Origin: Zygnema cylindricum
Taxonomy: Eukaryota; Streptophyta; Zygnematophyceae; Zygnematales; Zygnemataceae
Reading direction: 5' to 3'
Assembly (NCBI GenBank): GCA_037447655.1
Contig: JBBHKE010000953.1
Span: 86,001-150,000, forward strand
Length of the DNA: 64,000 bases
Below, piece after piece: positions 32,636-44,419 of this stretch (within the stretch, counting starts at the first letter, position 1; every line of letters begins with the position of its first letter). A program made the translations under genes and the position numbers. Below the pieces are notes generated by a model, which was not told the origin of the DNA, ran no database searches, and saw only the letters and a program-made list of their open reading frames with translations.

Positions 32636-35600
32636 CTAGTCAATTTTTAATTTCAGACCATACTTCTCCATGTAGAAAATTAGCTTAGGGGAAGGCACAA
32701 GTTTGGTCATCATATCTGCTACCATCTCACTATCTGGTCGGTACTCTAAACTGATTATTTTGTTTTCTACTTTCTCTCTAACAAAGCTGAGTCTAATGTC
32801 CATGTGTTTGGCTTTAAAATGATGTTTAGGATTGGCAGAAATAGCGATTGCTGCTTGATTATCACAAAAAAATTTCTGCACACCACTCTTAAGGTGACCA
32901 AGCTCACCAAGCAAAGACTTGACCCACATCAATTCTTTTACAGCAGAGAAAGAGGCCATATACTCAGCCTCCATGGTGGACTGGGCAATAACTTTTTGCT
33001 GTTTAATACTCTAACATCAAGCCCCATCACCCACATATAATACATATCCAGAAGTACATCTCCTCATCGGAGCATCACCATAACTGGCATCACTCCAAGT
33101 AGTGATGTCAGTATTCTCCCCACCCAAATGCAACCATAGATCCCTAGTTCCTATCAAATATCTAAGGACTCTCTTAGCTGCCTCCCAATCCCTCTTAGTG
33201 GGAGCATTTAGACTTCTACTCAGCACTCCTACAGCTACAGCTAAATCCGGCTTTGTACAATTCATAAATAAGATTAGACTTCCCACTACTTGCCTGTAAG
33301 GAATAGTCTGCATGAACTTCTGTTCCTCAGGAGATAATTCCTCGTCTAAGACTATGACTCCTTTTTCCTCACTCTCCTCACTTCCCTTCTTCAACTCCAT
33401 TGGAGTTGTACAACTATTAGCTTTATCCATCTAAAATTTTTCAAGCATGTTCCCTATTGCTTCTTTTTGAGTCAATCTTATAATCTTTCTTTTTCGGTCT
33501 CTTTCTACTTGAATTCCCAAAATATATTTTGCTTCCCCCATATCGTTCATTTCAAATCTACCCTTAAGATCGGTTTTCAGTTTATTATTTTTTTCCATTG
33601 ATTTACTTAAAACAAACAAATCATCAACATAAATTGCAATAAATATAAAACCTTCCTCATCTTCGAAAACATAGATTGAGTGATCTGAGCTGATCCAGAT
33701 ATATCCCAGACCGGTAAGAAACTCATCAAGCTTCTTATTCCACTGTGGAGGTGCCTGTTTTAAACCATAAAGAGATATAATCAGCCGGCATACCTTACTC
33801 TCCTCTCCTTCCTCCACAAACCCTTCGTGTTGTCGCATGAAGATCTCCTCTTCATATTCTATATGCAAAAAGGATTTTTTGATGTCCATCTGGTGCACTC
33901 CCATGTGTTCCACTGCTACCAGACTGAAAAGTATGCGGACGGAGGGAAATCTGACATCGGGGGCAAAGGTTTCCTCGTAGTCAATTCCCTCCTTTTGTGT
34001 AAATCCATTTGCCACTAATCTGGCCTTGTATCGCTCGATTCTGTTATCTGGGTTCAGTTTTATTTTGAAAACCCACTTACAACCGATTGGTTTTCGGTTA
34101 GGTGGACAATCCACCAGCTCCCAAGTATCGGCTGCCATAATTGAGGCCATCTCCTCATTGATGGCTGTCTTCCACCGGTTTCTTTCTGGACAAGTCATCG
34201 CCTCTCCATAAATCTGAGGTTCATCTTGATGAGATAGTTTTGTTACCTTGTTATTAACCTGTTTTTTTGCAATTTTTTGCTACTTCTCCTCCCCCCCTCA
34301 AAATCTGAGGCCGGAATAGATGGTTCTTGTGGATTCTTTCGAACAATCTCGGCTTCTCCCATATCCCTTGATTCTGAATCAATTTCCACCACATCTTCCG
34401 CTTCGGGTAGAGTTGTCACCGGAGTTTCCACAACCGAGTCCTTTTCGGTCTGATTTGTACCTGCAAGAATGTCATCTTTTCTAAAACTTGGATAGTTAGG
34501 AAGCTCAAAGTCATCGGAATTTTCTGACTCAAATCTGATTTTTTCTGACTTTGTATATTTGAAGGGATCCACAGACTTTCCTTCATCCATAACTACTAGA
34601 TGCTTTACTAAGATTATATCTTCTCTTTTTAGATCATAAACTCTATATCCTTTAACATCCTCATCATATCCTAATAACTATCCCGGTTTTCCTTTAGGAT
34701 CTTGCTTCCAATTAGAGCGATCAGTATCTAGACTGAATACTTGACTGCCGAAAACCTTTAAGTGAGATATGTCTGGTTTTCGGCTTGTCCATCTCTCATA
34801 AGGTGTTTGATCTTTTATAGTTGAAGTAAGAACTCTATTTTTTAGGTAATTAGCACAGTTCATTGCTTCTGCCCAAAACCTTTTTCCTATCTTCTTATCT
34901 GACAACATACTTCTAGCACTATCACTTAGTGTTCTATTTAACCTTTCAACTACTCCATTCTATTCCGGGTTTTTCTGGAACTGTCTTTTGGTGTTAGACC
35001 CCATCTTCCCTCAGAAAATCCTCAAACTGGTTAGAAATATACTCCCCACCATTGTCACTCATTACTCACTTGATTGGAGTTTCATGGAGTTTTTCACTCC
35101 ATGCTTTATATTGTCTAAAACAATCTTGAGTTTCAGACTTGTTTTTCAAAAAATACACCCGGGAATACCGAGACCAATCATCAGTGATAGTCATCATAAA
35201 TCTCTTCCCCCCCCGGTGAGGGCACTTTAGCCGGTCCCCAAATATCTGTGTGTACTAGATCTAGAGTTTTTTCTCCCTTATAGGTGGCTGTTTTAGGAAA
35301 GGGTAATCTGTGTGCTTTACCTTGAGCACATCCACTACAATCACTTATATTATCACTCTCACTGAACTGAATCCTTTCCACCACTCCCATCTTTTTCATC
35401 TCTCTTAGCTTATCTAGATTCACATGCCCAAGCCTCTTATGCCACATCATAATATCATGAACACCAGCATAATAAAGTTTCTTCGTTTCATTACTTTAAA
35501 TCATCATAAACATCCCATGGCTACCTTTCTCAGCAATGAAATAGACATCCTCCTCAAAACTAGCAGTAAAGACTCCTTCCCTAGTGCTAGTAAAAAAACC

Positions 35601-36977
35601 CTTATCATCTAATACAGATGTAGAGATGAGGTTTTTGTTCAGCTGCGGAATAAACAATACATCGGAGAATGTTACTATGGATGTCTTTTCTTTTACTAAC
35701 ACTTTTAGATCTACTGATCTTACAAGAGTAGTGGTGACTATCCTCCCATCCCCGTACTCTATCTCTACGGTGGGAAACTTTCTTATCTTAGTGAACAGGT
35801 GCCTATCCTTAAACATGTGCATGGAGGCACCTGAATCTATAATCCAGCCTGCTTCACCTTTCAATCCACCGTAAGCACATTTCTGCCTTCGTGGAATTTC
35901 GACCTTGTTTTTCGCCTCCAACTCCTCATCCAAAAGAAGCTCATCGTCCTCGTCATCGGATTCCGCCTCATGTACCTGTGTCACAAAGGCCTTTTTCTTT
36001 CCTCTCGAGGTACCACCAATCTGCCCCTCCTTTAATCGAAGCTCGGTTAGCTTAGTGCACTCTGCCATATAGTGCCCCGGTGTCTTACAAAAATGACATA
36101 AACCTTTGGGAGCCCTTGGTCCGAACTCGTCGGCCTGATTTTTCTGCTCCCTTCCCCCATAGTTTCTGACCGGTTTCCGAGAATCCATGTTCCTCCAATC
36201 GGTCAAAGTTGCAAAGGCTTGGCCACTCTTTCCTCCCCTTCAAATCTCAATCGTATTTTCCCGAACGAGAATCATCCCTACCACTGAGTTCCATATCCAC
36301 CTTGAGTTCGGCAAGTCCTGCACACGGTTGACTATGTTCTTGAACTCATCGAGTAACTTCATCAGTAAACAGTTAACCTTTTCTTTTTCACTAAAATCTT
36401 TTCCCGCACTCTCTAGCTCCATGAAGAGTATAGCAAGCTCATTGCAAAAATCCAACATTTCCCCCCTTTTGTAGACATATTCCTTAACTTTCTGATTAGC
36501 CAACTGTTGTTGCTAAATCGTACCACTTCGGTACATCCCTATGAGAGCCATCCACAGATCGGATGCCCTTTCTACCTGCAAATGAAGACATGCAAGTCCT
36601 TGAGTAAGATGGCGTAGGATGAAGTGCTTTGCCGCCATATGTTGAAATCCCAGGTTTGAGTATCATTCTCCTCGTTCCTCGGATTAGGTGACATGAATGC
36701 TGAACCAGTTGCTATTGGTGTGGTCGTCTCCTTCTCCGCTTCTTTGTCCACCACCTCTCCTTCCTTTATCTCCTTCGTTGAAGATGGACCTGCTTTCTTT
36801 GTGAATTTGCTTCTTTCAAACCCTGGAGGAATTCCAAGACTTGATGGACGCCCTAATCGTCCCCTCACTATCCCCCAAAACCTTTTTTCGTATAGAGCTC
36901 ATATCATCATACTTTCCCAGTATATGAAGCCAGTTCCATTAAATATTGGTACCTTAGAGGGTGGGCCAATAACCTGA
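32636..36977 (-). pseudogene. Copia 4 gag-pol, nearly intact with a few stops
   Basis: Gag N-part (about 36977-36640), Gag core (36503-36240), CCHC knuckle FCKTPGHYMAEC and protease WIIDSGASMHMF in one 236-codon frame (36206-35496). Then integrase with HKRLGHV and DNGGEY (about 35450-34243), RT (34198-33431, 255 codons, QMDIKKSF and a good YVDD box) and RNase H (33430-32636) with TTWSDASYGDAP. Visible breaks: stop in the Gag glutamine run near 36516, a 1-base loss near 36643, TAA at 35496-35498, TAG at 34960-34962 with a nearby frameshift, and a stop between RT and RNase H. Unlike copia 1, the RT catalytic aspartates are kept. Confidence 0.94.
36960..36974 (-). other. Copia 4 primer-binding site, half-tRNA-iMet type
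   Basis: The + strand reads GGTGGGCCAATAACC, one mismatch from the anticodon-arm sequence of initiator tRNA-Met, immediately inside the 5' LTR. Confidence 0.75.
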
Positions 36978-38043
36978 AACTCTGAGACCTCCATAAGTCC
37001 TCTAAGTGGACAGCTTCCAAGAAGCCTCTAGGATAACCCTGACCCCTTTGTGTTTCAGCAAGCAAAACTGCCACCGTGGCAGACAAAAACTCTAACCAAC
37101 TTCACCCATGTGAAGGCAAGACTCCCTTGAGTCGATAACAAAAAGAATCTCTGAATTTGCTCCCCTGAGCAGTAAGTTATGGAGGGTCAAATTTGACTTT
37201 TTGTACAAAAGCTCTCTGGGAGAGAGGGTCCTATCTCCTAATTTTTCTAAGTCCTATCTCTCTCACAGACTCTATCTACTGATGTACGGAGCCAATCAGA
37301 TTAAATTTCTGTACACAAAAGTATAGCTGTTGGTGTACTTTTTGTAGAAACATTGTACGACATGGCCTAAATGTCGACACGTGGTATATGTGGATTCGCT
37401 CCCTTAATCCTAGGAGATGCCGCGATCCAATGTCATTCCGCCACGTGTCATCCGATGTGGCGATGACCAAAAACCGCCGAAATCCTCTTCTGCGATCTCG
37501 GCGTTTAATTCCGGCTGTCCGATTAAATTTACATTTAATCATAACCGTAATAAATAAATGCTCGGTATTCATTTCGCTAAAAAAATAAATGCGCGGTATT
37601 CGTTTCTTATCCGTACTGTAATCTGTACTTTTACATTACTGGATCTATGTCTCCCGTAAAACTGTTTTAGTTAAATGAACTATCCTACGTATTAATGTTT
37701 AACTAATTATCAAACCCTATAATGCGTAACAATATATCTAGACTTAACGGTTAAAGCTACCGGCTACCGACTGTTTATCGTCTGGCAGGTACCAGGATCA
37801 AATCCTAGAGGTATCATGTATTCTTTTAGTAAATAAACCCCTAATGATAAATAAACTAATATTCATATCCAGTAAACCTCTGGATAGCCTAGGTAGCAAT
37901 GGCTCTAGCTTCCTCTCCAATTTCTCAGTGACTGCGACAAGTTTGAGAGTTTGAGAGAGAAGTTAGAGGTAGTCTGCCTCAGCTTCTTTCTATATTTCTA
38001 TTTAGACATAGAAAATACTTTAAAATGACCATTAATTTCTACA
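36975..38043 (-). repeat. Copia 4 5' LTR
   Basis: 1069 bp, paired with 31544-32622. The tRNA-like module is at about 37735-37815 and the stem-loop at about 37915-37970. Confidence 0.92.
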
Positions 38044-39815
38044 CGGGTGAGGCGTCAAACTGGTCTTGGCATCCTTGTAGGGTTTGGAGGAAGCAGATTC
38101 AATAAAGTTAAAGATCCATCTCCAAGGGAGGAGACAAAGAAAAGGGAGGTGGTGGACAAATGAAAGGAGAAAGAGCCGATCACACCGATAACATCGAGTT
38201 CAGCATTCGTGTCATCTATTCTGAGGAACGAGGAGAAGATACTGATACCTGCGACTATAACTATATGGCGGCAAAGCAATTCATCTTCCGCCATCTTACT
38301 CAAAGGCTTGCATCTCCTCATTTGGAGGTAGAGAGGGCATCCGATCTTTAGGAGGCAACCATAGTGATGTACCGAGGTGGTACGATTTAGTACCAACCGT
38401 TGGCTGATCCGAAAATTAATGCATATGTATACAAAGGGGGGAAGATGTAAGATTTTTGTAATGAGCTCGCAACACTTTTCAGAGAGTTAGAGAGTGTTGG
38501 AAAAGTAGAAACTGAAAAGGAAAAGGTTAACTGCTTGCTCATGAAGTTAACAGATGAGTTTGAGAATATAGTGTGCAGGACTTGCCACACTTAAGGTGGA
38601 CATGGAATTTAGTGGTAGGGATGATTCTCGTTCAGGAGAATACGATTGAGATTCAAAGGGGAGGTAAGAGTGGCAAGCCTTGGTAGCCAGGACCGATCGG
38701 AGGAACAAGGATTCTAGCAAACCGGTATGAAACTAAGGAGGGGGGCGGGGGCAGAAAAATGGGATCGATGAGTTCGTACCAAGGGCTCCCAAGGGATTGT
38801 ATCATTTTTGTAAGAAACCAGGGCACTATATGGCGGATTGCACCAAGCTAACCAAACTTTGGTTAAAGGAGTGGCAGATTGGTGGACCTTCAAGAGGAAA
38901 GAAAAAGGCTCTTGTGAGATAGGTACATGAAGAGGAATTCGAGGACAAGGACGATGAGCTCTTGTTAGATGAGGAGTTGGAGGCGAAGACCCAGGCCAAA
39001 ATTCCTCGAAAGCAGAAATATGCTTTTGGAGGATTAAAAGATGAAAGAGGTTAGATTGTGGATCCTGGTGCCTCCATGCACATGTGTAAGGACAAACATC
39101 TGTTCACTAAGATGAGAAAGATCCCCACCGTAGAGATAGAGTATGGGGATGGGAGGGTAGTCACCACTACTTTGGTAGGATCGGTAGATCTGAAAGTCTT
39201 AGTGGAGGGAAAGACACCATAGTGACATTCTCTGATGTGTTGTTTATTCTAGAGTTAAACAAAAACTTCATCTCAACGGTTGTGTTAGATGATAAGGGTT
39301 TTGAGACTAGCACTAGGTAGGGAACCTTTACTGCTAGTTTTGAGAAGGAAGTTTATTTCACTGCTGAAAAAGGTAAGCAAGGGATGTTTAGGCTGATTTT
39401 AAGCAATGAAAAGAATAAACTTTACTATGTTGGTGTTCATGATATTATGTTGTGGCATAAGAGGCTCGGACATGTGCATTCGGATAAGTTGAAAAAAATG
39501 AAAAAGATGAGAATAGTGGAAGGAATTCAGTTCGGACCAAGTGAAAATCTAAGTCACTGTAGTGGTTGTGCTTAAGGTAAGGCACACATGTTACCTTTCC
39601 CAAAGGAAGCCACTTATAAAGGAGAAAATATTTAGACTTGGTACACACTGATATTTCCGGATACTCTAAAGTGCCTTCACCTGGGGGTAAAAGGTTTATA
39701 ATAACATTCACCGACAATTGGTCTCGATATTCTATAGTGTATTTTTTGAAAAGTAAATCAGAGGCCCCATAGATTTTTAAGGAATATAAAGCGTGGAGTG
39801 ATAAACTCTATGAAC
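38044..39815 (+). pseudogene. Copia 3 gag, protease and start of integrase
   Basis: This continues copia 3 after copia 4. The Gag core (about 38265-38650) has many stops. The zinc knuckle CKKPGHYMADC is at about 38811-38843 and the protease region with DPGASMHMCKDK at about 39060-39090, where the catalytic DSGA has become DPGA. The GAG-pre-integrase zinc region (HKRLGHV, CSGC) is at 39452-39575, then the start of integrase (HTDI, PGGKRFIITFTDNWSRY) up to the solo LTR. Several stops and frameshifts; not functional. Confidence 0.85.
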
Positions 39816-40785
39816 TGTTGAAAAGAGAGGTATTTTGTAGTCTTTCTTGTGGACTTACTGCAGCCCTATACTTGTCGTAGTCACGGAGGACCTGCAGACA
39901 GCCATGGCTGCCTGCTGCAGCTAAAGGAGACAGGCAGATCATCCGGTACAGTTTTTCTGCAAAATATAACTGCCCCTTGTGGGACTTGATCCAGTGACCT
40001 CTGGATGATCACCGTACGGACTAGCAGCGCGCCTTATCCGGTAAGTCTTGAAGAAATCGATAAATGCATATGGCGCGATATTTATTTAAAGCTATACCGC
40101 GCCGGACATTTCATTTAACTAATTACGGGACGATTTATGCATGGAAACATATCGGTCCGCACGAAATCGGGACCGCACGAAATATACGAATTAACATTTA
40201 AATTTCGACGGACGAAATCAAATGTCTAGATCTAATCGAACGGCTCACAGTGGAGCCGGAATGCCATAATAGCCGTTTGACGGTTTGCGGACCAGATGTG
40301 GGTGGATGACACGTGGCAACATATGGTTGGGTAGCGGATATCACGGGAGGAGCAACTACGGCTCCGAAACTGACACCCGTCAACGGAACGACCATGCCGT
40401 ACTATGGCCGTACAAGAAGTACAGCGGTACATGTACCTTCTGGTACTTTACAGTCTTATGATTGGTCGAAGTACCTTAGTAGTAGGCTTAGAGAGGTAGC
40501 TTAGGACTTAGAATATTTTTGGTTTTCCAGCCTCTCTCCCAGAGTGTACTTGTATTTATAGACCAACTTTGGTCAGCCATAACTTAATGCTCAGGTGAGC
40601 AATTTCAGTGATTCTTTTTGCAGCGGACTCACGGGAGTCTAGGCTACACAGGGGTATAGTCGGTCACAGTTTTTGCGTCCCAGGGTGGGACTTATTCACT
40701 TTCAAAGTCAAAAGTGCATATACTATCCTAAAGGCTTCACATAAGCTGGACATTCTGTGTACCAATGGAGGTCACAGAAATTACA
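39816..40785 (+). mobile_element. Solo LTR in copia 3 integrase
   Basis: 970 bp from TGTTGAAAAG to GAAATTACA with perfect 5-bp target duplication TGAAC (39811-39815, 40786-40790). No internal element sequence is present, so it is the product of LTR-LTR recombination. It has an LTR layout like the others: GCCATGGCTGCC near 39902, an antisense tRNA-like module at about 39985-40050 and the terminal AGGTCACAGAAATTACA. Confidence 0.92.
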
Positions 40786-43213
40786 TGAACCTGCCATTAT
40801 GAGAGTAAGGAGTGATAATGGGGGAGAGTATACCCCCAATCAGTTTGAGGATTTTCTTACAGAAGATGGAGTGCAACATCAAAAGATAGTTTTTGAAAAT
40901 CCAGAGCAGAGTGGTGATGCCGAGATGTTGAATAGGACACTAAATGATAGTGCTAGGAGTATGTTGTCGGATAAGAAGATAGGGAAGAGATTCTGAGCGG
41001 AAGCAATGAACTGTGCAAACTATTTCAAGAATAAAGTTCTAACTTCGGAGGTAAAAGGCCAAACACCTTAGGAGAGATGGACTGGCCGAAAACCAGATGT
41101 TTCACACCTAAAGGTTTTCGGTAGTCAATTGTTTAGTCTAGACACAGATTAGTCAAATAAGAAGTTAGATCCGAAAGGAAAACTAGGATATTTGCTAGGA
41201 TATGATTAACATGTAAAAGAATATAGAGTCTATCATCTCAAGTGAGAAGTTATAATCTTAGTGAAGCATGTAGTGGTTATGGATGAAGGGAAATCTATAT
41301 ATTCTTTTAAGGATATAAAGGCAGTCAAAATCAGATTTGAGTTAGAAAATTCTGATGACTTTGAGCATCCTAACTATCTAGGTTTCCAAGAAGATAATGA
41401 TCTTGCAAGTACTAATCGTATAGAAGAGGATTCAGCCGTGAAACCCTTAGTGCCAACTCAACCGAAGTGGAAGACGTGGTGGAAATAGACCCTGAATCAA
41501 AGGATAGGTGAGAAGTCCAAATAGTTTGAAAGAATCCACGAGAGCCATCTATTCCGGTATCAGAGTTTGAGGGTGGAAGGAGAAGCAACAAAAGAGCGCA
41601 AGAAAAACAAGTTAACAACAAGGTAACCAAATTGTCTCACCCCGATGAACCTCATACTTATGGTGAGGCGATGAACTGTCTTGAGAGAAACCGGTGGAAG
41701 AGAGCCATTAATGAGGAGATGACTTCGATTATGGCAGCTGATACATGGGAATTGGTGGACTGTCCTCTTAACGAAAAACTAATCTAGGTGTAAGTGGGTA
41801 TTTATATTGAAACTCAACCCGGATAACACCATTGAGCGCTAAAAGGCCCGGATAGTGGCGAAACGAGGAGACATTTGCCCCGTTCGTCAAGTTTCCCTCC
41901 ACCCGAATACCTCCCAGATACTTCTTAGTCTCGCGACAGCAGAAGACATGGAAGTATATCAAATGGACACCAAGACAACCTTCCTACATAAAGAGTTGGA
42001 ACAGGAAATCTTTTTGCGACAGCCCGAAGGATTTGTGGAGCAAGGGGAGGAGAGTAAGGTTTGCCGATTGATCAAATCTTTGTATGGGCTTAAACAAGTG
42101 CTCGGCAATGAAATAAGAAGCTCGATGAGTTTTTACAAATTTGGGATACTTTCTGATCAGCTCAGATCACTCAATTTATTTGTTTGAAGATGAGGAAGGA
42201 ATTATATTTATTGCAATTTATGTTGATGATTTGCTTGTTTTAAGTAAATCTATAGATAAAATTAATAAGTTGAAAATGGAACTTAAAGGTAGATTTGAGA
42301 TGAAGGATAGGGGAAAAGCAAGGTATATTTTTGGAATTCAGGTAGAGAGAGATAGAGATAGAAAAATAATCAGATTAACTCAGAAAGAGGCCATTGGAAA
42401 CATGTTAGAAAGATTCCAAATGGACACGGCTAATAGTTATACCACTCCAATTGAACTAAAGAAGGGAAGTGAGAGGGTGTGCAAGAGGGAGTTATAATCT
42501 TGGATGATGAGTTAGGCTTTGAAGAGAAAAGATTAATGTACGCCATTCATTGTGGACAAGTAAAGGGAAACTTAATATATTTTATGAATTGTACCCGACC
42601 AAATATAGCCGCGGCTGTACGAGTACAAAGTAGGAGTCTGAATGCTCCCACTAAGAAAGATTAGGAGGCACCTAAGAGAGTCCTTAGATATCTCATAGGG
42701 AATAGAGATCTATGGTTGCATTTGGGTGGGAATAATATTGACATCACCACTTGGAGTGATGCCAGCTATGGGGATGCTCTTATGAGGAGATGCACGTCTG
42801 GGTATGTATTGTATGTGGGTGATGGTGCTTGCTAAAGGAGCAGCAAGCATTAAAAGATCATTGCTCAGTCCACCATGGAGGCTGAGTACATGGCCTCTTG
42901 CTCTGCTGTAAATGAATTAATGTGGGTGAAGTCATTGTTTTGTGGGCTTGGTTATCTTAAGAGTGGTGTCCAGAAAGTGTTTTGTGGTAATCAAGCAGCC
43001 ATTACCATTTCTACCAATCCTAAACACTACTTTAAAGCCAAACAAATAGACATTAGACTCAGTTTCGTTAGGGAGAAGGTAGAAGACAAAATAATTTGTT
43101 TAGAGCATAGACCAGGTAGTGAAATGGCAGCAGATATGATGACCAAACCTGTGCCTTCCCCTAAGCTAATTTTATGCAAAGAGAAGTGTGGTCTTAAATT
43201 GGAGAGTGACTAG
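40786..43213 (+). pseudogene. Copia 3 integrase end, RT and RNase H
   Basis: Integrase resumes with RVRSDNGGEYTPNQFEDF (from about 40801), then SHLKVFGSQ and the variable linker with VVMDEGKS. RT lies from about 41700 to 42460, with QMDTKTTF and a good YVDD at about 42216-42236 but several stops and a frameshift near 42120. RNase H follows (DITTWSDASYGDA near 42738, then 42875-43213 with EAEYMASCSAV). It ends just before a short purine stretch and the truncated start of the 3' LTR. Confidence 0.88.
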
Positions 43214-43224
43214 AAAATAAGAAG

Positions 43225-43409
43225 TTTTTTCTAGGTTTAAACTTGTAAAGATAAAATGCAAAAAAATGCAGAGGCAACCTCCCTCTAACTCATATCTTCA
43301 ACTCCCACTATTGTCGTAGTCATTAAAGGTTAGAGACGGAGCTAGAGCCATGGTTATCTAAGTTGTCCAAAGAGAGACATGGAATAATTTGGTAGGTTTA
43401 CCAAAAAGG
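43225..43409 (+). repeat. Copia 3 3' LTR, first part
   Basis: It starts TTTTTTCTAGGTTTAAACTTG, lacking about 20 bases found at the start of the 5' LTR. It includes the stem-loop ATTGTCGTAGTCATT and a GCCATGG motif, then is split by copia 5. The remainder is at 49771-50597. Confidence 0.85.
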
Positions 43410-44419
43410 TGTTGAATTATTAGATTTACAAAGTATTTTCTAGGTCTGAATAGCTTAAGTGAAAATAGAAAAAAAAAGCGTAGGTAGTCTGCCTCCACCT
43501 CTTCCCTCTATCCCCCATATTTGTTGTAGTCACTGAAGGAAAGAGAGGGTGGTGGAGCCATGGCTGCCTTCGCTCCTTACGCAAGTCATAAGAAGTGACA
43601 TAAGCCATTTCTAACAAAAAGGTTGAGTCCGACAGGACTCGAACCTCCAACCGGCACAGCGAGGCATAGGCGTCAGCCTTAACTGCTCGGTCGTTTAAGT
43701 CCGTCATAATACATTGGGTATGATTGGTATTTAAATATGTCAGAATTCACTAATCCGATTAACGAAATTACGAATAAGTAATATGGAAACAAAATGAAAT
43801 ATAGTGCGAAAGTGAAACCGCACGAAACAATTTTACCAGACATTGATTTTCAACGGCTAGCATTCAAAGCCGATTTGGATCCGACGGCACGCATCATCAT
43901 CGAGATCCCGGAATGGTCTCTTTGGCGGTTTTCGGGCATGACATGTCTTAGAGCCACGTGGCACGATAACATTTGGTACTTGGAATCTCGGAGAGCATGA
44001 TGGCGAGTTCGGAAGAGACAGGCGTCCACTCAATGGCAGAAGTCGTACTTAGACTGTACAGAAAGTACACCGGCCACAGTACCTTTATGTACTTTACAGT
44101 TCTTTGATTAGTTCGTACATCAGTAGATAGGGGTTGTGAGAGGGGTTTAAGACTTAGGAGATTTAGGGATAGCCGCCTCTCTGCCACTTAACTTGTATAT
44201 ATTTTGGCATCTTTGCCACTTGATAACTAATCGCATGGTTGGGCATTTTCAGTGATTTCTTTTGCTGCGGACTCGGGGAGTCCAAAGTGCACAGGGGTGT
44301 GCTGTCAAATTGCTTGTTTACCTATTTGGATATCTGTGATCCTAGCTAAAGAAGGGTTAACCAAAAACTATTTAGAGGCTTTCTGAATTTTGTAGTCCAA
44401 TGGGCGACACAAAATTGCA
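43410..44419 (+). repeat. Copia 5 5' LTR
   Basis: 1010 bp. It contains the stem-loop with TTGTTGTAGTCACTG near 43520, GCCATGGCTGCC near 43557 and the best tRNA-like module of the window at about 43620-43705. Confidence 0.92.
43620..43705 (-). other. tRNA-like (A-box/B-box) module in LTR, antisense to the element
   Basis: On the minus strand it reads an A-box-like GACCGAGCAGTTAAGGC, as in class II (Ser/Leu) tRNAs, and about 40 bases later an exact B box GGTTCGAGTCC (43635-43645). The acceptor stem does not pair well, so it is not called a tRNA gene. Equivalent antisense modules sit in LTRs of copia 1-4, copia 6 and the solo LTR. It could be a Pol III internal promoter or a captured SINE. Confidence 0.6.

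Larger units (their letters stand above)
31544..38043 (-). mobile_element. Copia 4: complete, recently degraded Ty1/copia element nested in copia 3
   Basis: The element is 6500 bp, minus strand. LTRs at 31544-32622 and 36975-38043 (TGAAACTCTG to TTTTTACA/TTTCTACA in + reading). Target duplication CGGGT at 31539-31543 and 38044-38048 is perfect. The polypurine tract (AATAAGGGGAG, minus) lies at about 32623-32640 and the primer site at 36960-36974. It is the best-preserved internal region in the window and a close sister of copia 1. Confidence 0.96.

Noticed and set aside
22371-36977. Numerous + strand ORFs across copia 1 and copia 4
   Set aside because: They are antisense shadows of the minus-strand gag-pol frames and recur at the same relative places in both copies.
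39816-40785. Host promoter or gene between two integrase halves
   Set aside because: TG...CA ends with a perfect 5-bp duplication and LTR-like content show a solo LTR.
43620-43705. A true tRNA-Ser/Leu gene
   Set aside because: A and B boxes are present, but acceptor and T stems do not pair properly and the same module sits inside many LTRs.
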